Position numbers and translations under genes: made by a program. This document shows, one piece after another, positions 1 through 5,734 of a stretch of DNA of 5,743 nucleotides. Within the stretch, counting starts at the first letter, position 1. Every line of letters starts with the position of its first letter. The notes beneath the pieces are model-generated. The model worked only from the letters and a program-made list of their open reading frames with translations, did not search any database and was not told where the DNA came from. The stretch covers positions 1 through 5,743 of the forward strand of contig JAISZM010000155.1 in NCBI GenBank assembly GCA_031269205.1, read 5' to 3'. This stretch comes from Eubacteriales Family XIII. Incertae Sedis bacterium (GTDB lineage: Bacteria > Bacillota > Clostridia > Peptostreptococcales > Anaerovoracaceae).

Positions 1-44
1 GAGTCTGTTCTATGGGTATCGGTGCAGACCGAATGCAATGTGAG

Positions 45-77
45 GAGCCGTATGCGTTAATAGCGCACGTACGGTTC
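45..77 (+). ncRNA. Group II intron domain V (catalytic hairpin)
   Basis: A 33-nt hairpin. The lower stem pairs 45-52 with 70-77, all Watson-Crick except G47-U75. A two-base bulge (C68 G69) follows, then an upper stem 53-56 with 64-67 and a small AU-rich loop. The conserved catalytic triad AGC sits at 46-48 in the lower stem. This size, the 2-nt bulge in the 3' strand and the AGC triad together are the signature of domain V, which binds the catalytic metal ions. All elements appear intact, so the intron is not obviously dead at this end. Confidence 0.9.
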
Positions 78-78
78 T

Positions 79-113
79 GGAGAGGAGTATTGACGGCAAC
101 GTCACTAACTTAC
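79..113 (+). ncRNA. Group II intron domain VI with candidate branch-point A
   Basis: The upper stem pairs 91-95 with 100-104 around a GCAA tetraloop (96-99). The lower stem pairs 85-88 with 108-111, leaving A107 unpaired on the 3' side. A107 is six bases before C113, the usual distance of the lariat branch-point A from the 3' splice site. The terminal AC fits the group II end rule. A108 is an alternative bulged A in a slightly shifted pairing. Confidence 0.78.
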
Positions 114-115
114 TT

Positions 116-859
116 ATGGCGTATAAAGTGAAGCTGAATATTTTTGAGGGGCCTTTCGACCTACTCGTCTATCTCATTGAGAACGCGGAAATGAGCATCT
201 ACGATATCAGAATATCGGAGATAACCGCGCAGTATCTGAGGTACATCAGGGGGATGGAGGAGAAGGACGTCATGGCCTACGCCGAGTTTCTCGTGCTCGC
301 CGCGACACTCATAGACATCAAGGCGAAGATGCTCCTGCCGCGCATAACGCCCGAGGGCGAGGAGCTTCCGGATCCGCGAGCCGACCTGACGCAGAAGCTC
401 ATCGAATACACGCGCTTCAAGCGTCGCGCTGCCGCCCTCGGCGAGCTGATGGAAGCCGCGGCGCTGAAATTTTCGAAGCCGAGAGAGGATCTCACGCAGT
501 GGTCGGGCGATCCCGACGAGTATCTGAACCTGGAGATGGACAAGTTCATCGCCGCCTTTAAGGCGTTTATTTACAAGCGGCAGAAGAACGATGAGATTCG
601 CCGTATGCGCGATCGCGTCCTGCGCGACAAGGTCAGCGTGGCGACGAAGAAGACGTTCATCGAGCGGATTCTCACGAAAGCGCGAGGTGGTTTGGCGATG
701 TTTCGTGACCTGCTCGCGCCGAAGGCGGACAAATACGACAAGGTCGTGACCTTCGTGTCGCTGCTCGAACTGGTCAAAAGCGGCGCGGTCGGCGTGCGAC
801 AGGACGGCAATTTTCGCGAGATTGAGGTGCAGAGAATGAATGTGGGGTCGGCCGAATGA
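116..859 (+). CDS. scpA: ScpA, segregation and condensation protein A (kleisin)
   Basis: ScpA is the kleisin subunit of the bacterial SMC-ScpAB condensin, bridging the two SMC heads and binding a ScpB dimer; it acts on the nucleoid in chromosome compaction and segregation. The 247-residue product has the family length. It opens with the hallmark KVKLNIFEGPFDLLVYLIE (about residues 4-22), followed by the SMC-neck-binding helices through about residue 80. A charged middle region follows, then a C-terminal winged helix (about 170-245, including VTFVSLLELVKSGAV and ending FREIEVQRMN). ATG 116 is chosen because family homology begins there. The only nearby Shine-Dalgarno-like stretch (GAGAGGAG, 80-87) is inside the intron and 28 nt away, so the native ribosome site is probably in the 5' exon upstream of the intron. 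scpB follows closely in the same direction. Confidence 0.95.
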   Translation: MAYKVKLNIFEGPFDLLVYLIENAEMSIYDIRISEITAQYLRYIRGMEEKDVMAYAEFLVLAATLIDIKAKMLLPRITPEGEELPDPRADLTQKLIEYTRFKRRAAALGELMEAAALKFSKPREDLTQWSGDPDEYLNLEMDKFIAAFKAFIYKRQKNDEIRRMRDRVLRDKVSVATKKTFIERILTKARGGLAMFRDLLAPKADKYDKVVTFVSLLELVKSGAVGVRQDGNFREIEVQRMNVGSAE

Positions 860-893
860 GGGCGATAAACAACAGGAACGAGAGGTCGGTGAA

Positions 894-1589
894 GTGACGA
901 CGAGAAAGATGATAAAGTCGGCGTTGGAGTCCATGATGTTCGTGTGGGGCGACCCGCTCGACGCGGGACTCGCGGCGAACGCGATGAATATCGACAAGAC
1001 CGAGGCCGTGGAGAGCTTTCGTGAACTCATGCGCGAGTACGACGAGCAGGAGCGCGGCATCCGCGTGCGCGAAGTGAACGGCAAGTATCAGTACGTGACC
1101 TTCGACGAGAATTACGACTTCATACGCTCTATCGTAACGCCCGCAAAGGAGCGGCGGCTCACGCAGGCGGCTCTCGAAACACTGGCCATCGTCGCCTACA
1201 AGCAGCCCGTCACGAAGGGAGAGATAGATTCGATACGCGGCATCCGCAGCGAACGCGTGATAGAGGGCTTGATGAAGAAAGGACTCGTGGAGGAGCGCGG
1301 CCGCTCGAACGCCGTCGGCAGACCGATTCTCTACGGTACGACGGATCTGTTTCTGACGAATTTCGACCTGACGACGATCAAGGAACTGCCTCTCATTGAG
1401 GATATCGAAGAGGCGATACAGTATGTCCCACCCGTTACGGCGATGGACAGCAGGCAGACGAGCATCGACCTCGAACGTCTGGAATGGGGCGGCGCGGAGT
1501 CCGGGCGCGCGGCGTCTGACGACGCGGCGCCGGAGTCTGGGCAATCCGACGACGTGACATCCGGCGGCACGGAGTCGTCCGATGAGTGA
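894..1589 (+). CDS. scpB: ScpB, segregation and condensation protein B (kite)
   Basis: ScpB dimerises, binds the middle of ScpA and completes the SMC condensin. From GTG 894 the product is 231 residues. The first winged helix starts at once (IKSALESMMFVWGDPL). The second spans about residues 85-160 and carries the diagnostic LTQAALETLAIVAYKQPVTKGEI (from 89) and GRPILYGTT (142-150). GTG 894 is preferred because AGAGGT (881-886) is 7 nt upstream and homology begins right after it. An in-frame ATG at 840, inside scpA, has a less well spaced GAGGT (824-828) and would add 18 charged residues of no family character; it cannot be excluded. From about residue 177 there is a 55-residue tail rich in Asp, Glu, Ser and Gly with imperfect repeats, probably disordered. 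The 3' end overlaps the phosphatase gene by 8 nt, suggesting coupled translation. Confidence 0.94.
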   Translation: MTTRKMIKSALESMMFVWGDPLDAGLAANAMNIDKTEAVESFRELMREYDEQERGIRVREVNGKYQYVTFDENYDFIRSIVTPAKERRLTQAALETLAIVAYKQPVTKGEIDSIRGIRSERVIEGLMKKGLVEERGRSNAVGRPILYGTTDLFLTNFDLTTIKELPLIEDIEEAIQYVPPVTAMDSRQTSIDLERLEWGGAESGRAASDDAAPESGQSDDVTSGGTESSDE

Positions 1590-2412
1590 CATACGTCTCG
1601 TCGCTACGGACCTCGACGCGACACTGCTGGACCACAATCATAAGATTCCCGAGGACAACAGGGTCGCGCTTGAACGCTGCGCCGCAAAGGGCGTAGAGGT
1701 CGTCGTCGCCACGGGCAGGGCTCTCTCCACGGTGCCGCGGGAGGCCAGGAGTTTGAGCGGCGTCCGCTACCTCGTCTGCGCGAACGGCGCGAATATCTAC
1801 GATAACGCCACCGAAGAACTTCTCTACGCGAAGTACCTGAGCCGCGAGGCCGTGGAAAGCGTGTGGGATCTCATAGAGAACGCCGCCATCATGAAGGAGA
1901 TATTCTGGAAGGGCGAACCCTACACAAGCCGCTCGGCCTACGACGACCTCGAGCGTTTCGGCGTACCCGACTGGTTTCGGGACTACGTGCTCTCGACGCG
2001 CATCCCCGTGGACGACCTGGATGCTTTCACGCGTGAGCACATAGAACAGATCGAGAACATCAATTTCAACTACGCGAATTATCACATCAGGGACTTCATC
2101 GTGAACAGGCTGCGGGTCGACGACGGCCGTCTCTATACTCTCACGGCTTCGCTGCCGTTCAATATCGAGATCGGCGGGATGGGCGTAGACAAGGCCGGCG
2201 CGATCGCGCGCATAGCGGAATGGCTCGGCGTGCCGCGCGAACAATGCCTCTGCTTCGGCGACAACAGCAACGACGTATCTATGATCAAATGGGCGGGTAT
2301 AGGCGTAGCCGTGTCCGACGGCGTACCCGACGCTATAGCCGCGGCCGACTACGTGACGGAGCCGTCCGAGGAAAGCGGAGTGGCCCGCGCCCTAGAGCAT
2401 TTTGGACTGTAA
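1582..2412 (+). CDS. Cof-type HAD-IIB phosphatase
   Basis: A 276-residue cytoplasmic hydrolase of the haloacid dehalogenase superfamily, Cof/YidA-like type IIB, the usual size for the family. All four catalytic motifs are visible. Motif I is DLDATLL with nucleophile D10 and acid/base D12 (Ala replaces the common Gly at 13). Motif II is T44 in VVATGR. Motif III is K204 in GVDKAGA. Motif IV is GDNSND with D227 and D231, which hold Mg2+. The alpha/beta cap lies between motifs II and III. Relatives dephosphorylate sugar phosphates, nucleotides or cofactors such as FMN or pyridoxal phosphate; the substrate cannot be told from the sequence. Its ATG overlaps the scpB end (ATGAGTGA), and GGAG at 1571-1574, inside the scpB tail repeats, is 7 nt upstream. 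A role linked to condensin is not implied by the shared operon. Confidence 0.93.
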   Translation: MSDIRLVATDLDATLLDHNHKIPEDNRVALERCAAKGVEVVVATGRALSTVPREARSLSGVRYLVCANGANIYDNATEELLYAKYLSREAVESVWDLIENAAIMKEIFWKGEPYTSRSAYDDLERFGVPDWFRDYVLSTRIPVDDLDAFTREHIEQIENINFNYANYHIRDFIVNRLRVDDGRLYTLTASLPFNIEIGGMGVDKAGAIARIAEWLGVPREQCLCFGDNSNDVSMIKWAGIGVAVSDGVPDAIAAADYVTEPSEESGVARALEHFGL

Positions 2413-2414
2413 CC

Positions 2415-2429
2415 GACGTTTGAGTAGTT
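2415..2429 (+). repeat. Solo copy of the 15-nt inverted-repeat tip
   Basis: GACGTTTGAGTAGTT here is identical to 5539-5553, the right outer tip of the palindromic element after nrdG, and is the exact reverse complement of 5375-5389. It starts 3 nt after the phosphatase stop codon. No matching left arm is present, since the bases to the left are coding. It is therefore a fragment or a solo end of the same repeat family. A 15-base identity at three sites in under 6 kb is very unlikely by chance. Confidence 0.8.
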
Positions 2430-2468
2430 CCGGTTGAATGACTTAACGTTTTTGTAACACGGATTTCG

Positions 2469-2497
2469 TTGACAGCCACAATACCTTGTGCTATAAC
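2469..2497 (+). promoter_or_regulatory. Sigma-70 promoter of nrdDG
   Basis: The -35 box TTGACA (2469-2474) is a perfect consensus. A 17-bp spacer and the -10 box TATAAC (2492-2497, five of six) follow. The predicted transcription start is around 2503-2505, giving a leader of about 36 nt before the nrdD ATG. The quality and position make this the main promoter of the nrdD-nrdG unit and separate it from the scpAB-phosphatase unit upstream. Confidence 0.85.
2476..2491. promoter_or_regulatory. Candidate NrdR box 1
   Basis: These 16 bp carry the dyad CACAA-TACC-TTGTG and agree with the NrdR-box consensus (acaCwAtATaTwGtgt) at 12 of 16 positions, including the conserved C4, A6, T11 and G13. The site fills the spacer between -35 and -10, so a bound repressor would block RNA polymerase. 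NrdR is an ATP-cone repressor of ribonucleotide reductase genes in most bacteria. Site identity is inferred from motif and context; nrdR itself is not in the window. Confidence 0.75.
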
Positions 2498-2507
2498 TGG
2501 AATACAC

Positions 2508-2523
2508 CACATAGATATTGTTC
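2508..2523. promoter_or_regulatory. Candidate NrdR box 2 (degenerate)
   Basis: Starting 32 bp after box 1, with a 16-bp gap, this site keeps the right half of the consensus (ATATTGT at 2515-2521) but has a poor left half; about 9 of 16 positions agree. NrdR boxes normally occur in pairs with a 15-16 bp gap, about three helical turns centre to centre. The spacing, more than the sequence, supports this second site. It covers roughly +4 to +20 of the predicted transcript. Confidence 0.5.
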
Positions 2524-2527
2524 TGAA

Positions 2528-2532
2528 AAGGA
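2528..2532 (+). promoter_or_regulatory. Ribosome binding site deciding the nrdD start
   Basis: AAGGA lies 7 nt before ATG 2540. A longer reading frame open back to TTG 2486 would begin inside the promoter, upstream of the predicted transcript start, and would add 18 residues unrelated to NrdD. This site therefore fixes ATG 2540 as the start. Confidence 0.8.
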
Positions 2533-2539
2533 AAGAAAA

Positions 2540-4873
2540 ATGTTCACAGAAATCCTTAAAAGGGATGGGCGAAGCGCTCCCTACGACATCTCAAAGATAA
2601 GCGTTGCGGTAGAAAAGGCGATGAAAGCGAGCGGCCGCACAGGCACGGACGATTGCTCGCGCCTGGCGGATGAGGTTGAAAGTCGGCTGCTCGAGCGGTA
2701 CGGCGACGACGCGCCGGACGTTGAGTCGATCCAGGACGAAGTCGAGTCCGTCCTCATGGACAAGGGGTATCCTCTCGTGGCAAAGCGCTACATCCTCTAT
2801 CGCGCGGAGAGAAGCCGCGCGCGGGAGCGCAATACGAGTCTCATGCGTACGCTGAACGAGTTGACGTTCCAGGACGCGAAGGAGAGCAATATAAAGCGCG
2901 ACAACGCGAATATTGACGGCGATACGGCAATGGGCGTCATGCTGAAATACGGTTCGGAGAGCGCGAAGGAGTATTACGAGAAGTATATCCTCACACGCCA
3001 GCAGTCGGAGGCGCACAAAAACGGCGACATTCACATCCATGACTTCGACTTCTACACGCTCACGACGACCTGCAGTCAGATAGACATATTGAAGCTGTTT
3101 TCGGGAGGGTTCTCCACGGGGCACGGGCATCTGCGTGAGCCGAACAGCATCCACAGTTACGCGGCGCTCGCGTGCATTGCGATACAGTCCAACCAGAACG
3201 ACCAACACGGCGGGCAGAGCATACCGAATTTTGACTACGGACTCGCGCCGGGCGTGGCCAAGACATACCGAAAGATATACATTTCGAACTACATCAAGGC
3301 CGTACGGCTGCTCGCACCGGAAGTCGAGCTTACGGACGCGGAGATCAGGGGGTTGTTCGCGCGCCTTGAGGAGGAAAAAAACTACACGCCGAGACTTCGC
3401 ATGAACGGTGAGTACAAGGATGCCGAAGTGGAGATATTTGGCGAGGCGACGAGCGGGGAGGTGGGCGCCGATACGATCGATCGCATCCACGACTTTGTCG
3501 TAACGACAGCGGAGAATGAGACGGAGCGCGAGACGCTTCAGGCAATGGAGGCCCTCGTACACAATCTGAACACGATGCACTCGCGGGCGGGAGCGCAGAC
3601 GCCTTTCTCGAGCATCAATTACGGGACAGATACCACTCCGGAGGGGCGTCTCGTTTCAAAGAGCGTCATGCTCGCGACGGAGGCCGGCATGGGTGGCGGC
3701 GAGACGGCCATCTTCCCGATCCACATTTTCAAGGTGAAGGAGGGCGTCAGCTATAACGAGGACGATCCAAACTACGATCTGTTCAAGCTCGCGTGTCGCG
3801 TGAGCGCGAAGCGGTTGTTTCCGAATTTCTCTTTTCTCGACGCGCCGTTCAACATCAAGTATTACGACCCGTCGCGGCCGGAAACGGAGGTGTCCTACAT
3901 GGGCTGCCGTACGCGCGTGCTGGGCAATACCTTCGATCCGACGAGCGAGATAGCGCACGGGCGCGGCAACCTGAGCTTCACGTCGATCAATCTGCCGCGC
4001 ATAGCGATAGGCGCGAACGGTAACATAGAGTGGTTTTTCGAGGAGCTCGAGCGCAAGATGGATCTCGTCACGGGACAGCTTCTCGATCGTTACAAGATAC
4101 AGGCGGCGAAGAAGGTTCGCAATTTTCCTTTCCTCATGGGTCAGGGGATATGGATCGGCTCCGAGAAGCTGAAGCTCAACGATGAGATCGGCGAGGTGCT
4201 GAAGCACGGGACGCTGTCAGTTGGTTTCATCGGGCTCGCCGAAGCGCTCGTCGCGCTGATAGGAAGCCATCACGGACAGACGCCCGAGGCGCGCAATCTC
4301 GGTCTCGAGATCGTAGGGTTTATGCGCAGTTATCTCGACAAGCTGAGCGCGGAGAAGAAGCTCAACTTCACGTTGCTCGCCACTCCCGCGGAGGGGTTGG
4401 CCGGGCGTTTCGTGCGCATTGACCGCAAGAAGTTCGGTGAGATCGAGGGGGTGACGGATCGGGACTACTACACGAACGGCTTTCATGTGCCGGTGTATCA
4501 TTCCATATCGGCGTTTGAGAAGATCAAGATAGAGGCGCCCTATCACGCGCTGACGAACGCGGGGCATATCACGTATGTCGAGCTTGACGGCGATCCGTCG
4601 AACAACCTTGAGGCGTTCGAGAGCGTCGTGCGCGCGATGAAGGAGTCGGGCATCGGCTACGGCAGCGTGAATCATCCCGTTGACCGCGATCCGGTCTGCG
4701 GGTATACGGGTATCATAGAGGATGAGTGTCCCGGCTGCGGCAGGATTGAGGAGGACGGTGATATCGGATTCGATCGCATCAGGCGTATCACGGGATATCT
4801 GGTCGGTACGCTCGATCGCTTCAACGACGCGAAGAGGGCGGAGGAGGCGGATCGGGTCAAGCACAGTATATGA
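2540..4873 (+). CDS. nrdD: Anaerobic (class III) ribonucleoside-triphosphate reductase
   Basis: NrdD reduces ribonucleoside triphosphates to deoxyribonucleotides by glycyl-radical chemistry in anaerobic cells. The 777-residue product (ATG 2540) begins with an ATP-cone (about residues 2-92, from FTEILKRDGRSAPYDISKI), the allosteric activity domain. The catalytic barrel follows, with IHIHDFDFYTLTTTCSQIDIL (C178 within it), REPNSIHSYAALACIA and QSNQNDQHGGQSIPNFDYG. YMGCRTRVLGN holds C456, the likely thiyl-radical cysteine. Near the C-terminus C720, C730 and C733 (VCGYTG, CPGC) form the zinc-ribbon region; a fourth cysteine is not in the expected place, where Asp stands at 717. The glycyl radical site is G752 in RRITGYLVGTLDRFN, 25 residues before the end. 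The gene looks intact. Its stop overlaps the nrdG start (ATGA). Expression is probably repressed by NrdR. The reductant (formate or a thiol protein) is not decided from sequence. Confidence 0.97.
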   Translation: MFTEILKRDGRSAPYDISKISVAVEKAMKASGRTGTDDCSRLADEVESRLLERYGDDAPDVESIQDEVESVLMDKGYPLVAKRYILYRAERSRARERNTSLMRTLNELTFQDAKESNIKRDNANIDGDTAMGVMLKYGSESAKEYYEKYILTRQQSEAHKNGDIHIHDFDFYTLTTTCSQIDILKLFSGGFSTGHGHLREPNSIHSYAALACIAIQSNQNDQHGGQSIPNFDYGLAPGVAKTYRKIYISNYIKAVRLLAPEVELTDAEIRGLFARLEEEKNYTPRLRMNGEYKDAEVEIFGEATSGEVGADTIDRIHDFVVTTAENETERETLQAMEALVHNLNTMHSRAGAQTPFSSINYGTDTTPEGRLVSKSVMLATEAGMGGGETAIFPIHIFKVKEGVSYNEDDPNYDLFKLACRVSAKRLFPNFSFLDAPFNIKYYDPSRPETEVSYMGCRTRVLGNTFDPTSEIAHGRGNLSFTSINLPRIAIGANGNIEWFFEELERKMDLVTGQLLDRYKIQAAKKVRNFPFLMGQGIWIGSEKLKLNDEIGEVLKHGTLSVGFIGLAEALVALIGSHHGQTPEARNLGLEIVGFMRSYLDKLSAEKKLNFTLLATPAEGLAGRFVRIDRKKFGEIEGVTDRDYYTNGFHVPVYHSISAFEKIKIEAPYHALTNAGHITYVELDGDPSNNLEAFESVVRAMKESGIGYGSVNHPVDRDPVCGYTGIIEDECPGCGRIEEDGDIGFDRIRRITGYLVGTLDRFNDAKRAEEADRVKHSI

Positions 4874-5376
4874 TTCACGTCGCGGGCTTTGTCGAGGACT
4901 CCATCGTTGACGGGCCAGGTCTGCGTACCGTCGTCTTCACGCAAGGCTGCGACAAGAGGTGTCGCGGGTGTCACAACCCCGCCGCGCAGCCGCTCACGGG
5001 CGGCGCGCCCTATTCTCCCGAGGAACTCTTTGATAGGATAACAGCCAACCCGCTCTGTGCGGGGGTGACGTTCAGCGGCGGCGAACCGCTGTTGCAAGCC
5101 GCAGCTCTGCTGCCGCTCGCGCGGCTCGTCAAGAACGCCGGTCTGCCGCTCGCCGTGTACACGGGCGACGTGCTGGAGCAGGCGCTCGAACGCGGCGATG
5201 AAGCGCAACTCGCGCTGCTCGCGCTCACCGACGTCCTCGTCGACGGCCCTTTCGTGATGGAAGAGAAAACCCTTTCCCTGCCGTTTCGCGGCTCAAAAAA
5301 CCAGAGGGTACTCGACAGCGCGCGTTCGGTAAGCGAACGCAGGGCCGTCCTCTGCGAGGACGCGGCGTGGTTGTAA
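4870..5376 (+). CDS. nrdG: NrdD-activating radical SAM enzyme
   Basis: NrdG uses a [4Fe-4S] cluster and S-adenosylmethionine to abstract hydrogen from the NrdD glycine (G752) and generate the radical. The product is 168 residues, typical for this small activase. The cluster motif is C27-x3-C31-x2-C34 (QGCDKRCRGCHNP), and GGE at 70-72 (FSGGEPL) binds the methionine part of SAM. VDGPF and the C-terminal FRGSKNQRVLD are characteristic of NrdG. ATG 4870 overlaps the nrdD stop by 4 nt. The purine-rich GGAGGAGG (4840-4847) is 22 nt away, so initiation probably relies on translational coupling. The last two bases of the TAA stop (5375-5376) are also the first bases of the inverted-repeat element that follows. 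The C-terminal tail (SARSVSERRAVLCEDAAWL) is a plausible natural end, so the element need not have truncated the protein. Confidence 0.96.
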   Translation: MIHVAGFVEDSIVDGPGLRTVVFTQGCDKRCRGCHNPAAQPLTGGAPYSPEELFDRITANPLCAGVTFSGGEPLLQAAALLPLARLVKNAGLPLAVYTGDVLEQALERGDEAQLALLALTDVLVDGPFVMEEKTLSLPFRGSKNQRVLDSARSVSERRAVLCEDAAWL

Positions 5377-5553
5377 CTACTCAAACGTCACGCCATTTTC
5401 GCCCATGCCGGAACCTGATTGCGATTTTGGCTTCCTCACGTACCTCAAAGTACGCTCCGGTGAGCCAACGCTTTGTATTAGACTCGGCCACGCCTCGCAG
5501 CTATCACCCTCAGAACCCGGCCTGAACGAAACTGGCGCGACGTTTGAGTAGTT
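5375..5553. repeat. 179-bp near-palindromic element with 27-bp terminal inverted repeats
   Basis: The ends 5375-5401 and 5527-5553 are reverse complements at 25 of 27 positions; the outer 15 are perfect and mismatches fall at 5390/5538 and 5396/5532. On the same symmetry axis, GCCGG 5407-5411 pairs with CCGGC 5517-5521. A separate inner hairpin pairs TGGCT 5428-5432 with AGCCA 5463-5467, capped by CGTAC 5439-5443 with GTACG 5450-5454; an alternative fold pairs CTCAC 5435-5439 with GTGAG 5460-5464. No reading frame in it looks like a gene. It could be a small non-autonomous transposable element (MITE-like), a REP-type intergenic repeat, or a structured 3' end for the nrdDG transcript. No clear target-site duplication is seen. 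The symmetry is certain; the nature is inferred. Confidence 0.82.
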
Positions 5554-5606
5554 TTGATTGTACCCTTGAGCAGTAACCGCGTGGTTTCCCCGAGCCTAGT
5601 GTTTCC

Positions 5607-5636
5607 TTTGTAAAGAAGTCTTCGACGTGATATAAT
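5607..5636 (+). promoter_or_regulatory. Extended -10 promoter reading rightward
   Basis: TATAAT (5631-5636) is a perfect -10 box, preceded by TG at 5628-5629, giving the extended TGnTATAAT form. A weak -35 (TTGTAA at 5608-5613, 17-bp spacer; or TTTGTA at 5607-5612, 18-bp spacer) lies upstream. The predicted start is around 5642-5643, so it transcribes into the structured segment at 5642-5734 and on past the window edge. Confidence 0.68.
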
Positions 5637-5641
5637 TCTAA

Positions 5642-5734
5642 GGAAATTGAAATCAAGGATACAGACAGATACAGCGGTAAGTATTCAAGAGTAGGACTTT
5701 GGAAGAGTGGATAGAAGATTAGATTTCAATTTTT
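5642..5734 (+). ncRNA. Candidate structured RNA or leader, unidentified
   Basis: AAATTGAAATC (5644-5654) and GATTTCAATTT (5722-5732) are perfect 11-bp inverted repeats, extended to 13 pairs by G5642-U5734 and G5643-U5733. They enclose 67 nt in which TATTC 5682-5686 pairs with GGATA 5709-5713 (one wobble) and ACTTT 5696-5700 with AGAGT 5704-5708. The 5' arm begins where the promoter at 5607-5636 should start transcription, and the 3' arm ends in a five-T run (5730-5734). A period-10 repeat of GATACAG occurs at 5658-5664 and 5668-5674. No known RNA family is recognised by eye. It may be a small RNA or the leader of a gene to the right. There is no convincing start codon with a reading frame before the window ends. 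Confidence 0.42.

Larger units (their letters stand above)
1..113 (+). mobile_element. Group II intron, 3' end (partial)
   Basis: This is the downstream end of a self-splicing, retrotransposing group II intron; the rest lies left of the window. The support is structural. Positions 45-77 fold as a classic domain V, and 79-113 fold as domain VI with a GNRA-capped stem and a bulged A, ending in AC, which fits the intron rule of a terminal A-pyrimidine. The segment before domain V (about 1-40) contains a short stem (3-7 with 25-29) and probably belongs to domain IV. No reverse-transcriptase residues are recognisable here, so whether the intron encodes its own protein cannot be seen. The predicted 3' splice site lies after C113, leaving TT and then the scpA ATG at 116. 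The left limit is the window edge, not the real intron end. The intron call is firm; the exact splice base is an inference. Confidence 0.88.

Noticed and set aside
1..44. C-terminus of an intron-encoded reverse transcriptase in 1-44
   Set aside because: No frame shows recognisable maturase or endonuclease residues; the segment is better explained as intron domain IV/linker RNA.
840..893. ATG 840 as the scpB start, giving 18 extra residues
   Set aside because: It is possible (GAGGT at 824-828) but less well spaced than the site before GTG 894, and the extra residues precede the point where ScpB homology begins. It is kept as an alternative, not the call.
161..1084. Long minus-strand open frame of 307 codons opposite scpA/scpB
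   Set aside because: It lies antisense to two well-supported genes, its residue content (many Arg, Leu, His) is typical of the shadow of GC-rich codons, and no domain is recognisable.
2430..2468. Possible intrinsic terminator after the phosphatase gene (TTAACGTTTTTG)
   Set aside because: The T-run is not preceded by a stable GC-rich hairpin.
2486..2539. Upstream TTG start extending NrdD by 18 residues
   Set aside because: The extension begins within the -35/-10 spacer, before the predicted transcript start, and has no similarity to NrdD; ATG 2540 has a well-spaced AAGGA.
2591..3580. 329-codon minus-strand frame opposite nrdD (and similar ones at 774-1637, 1435-2244, 4217-4864, 4672-5208)
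   Set aside because: All mirror strongly conserved coding sequence on the + strand, lack ribosome sites or family motifs, and arise because high GC removes stop codons.
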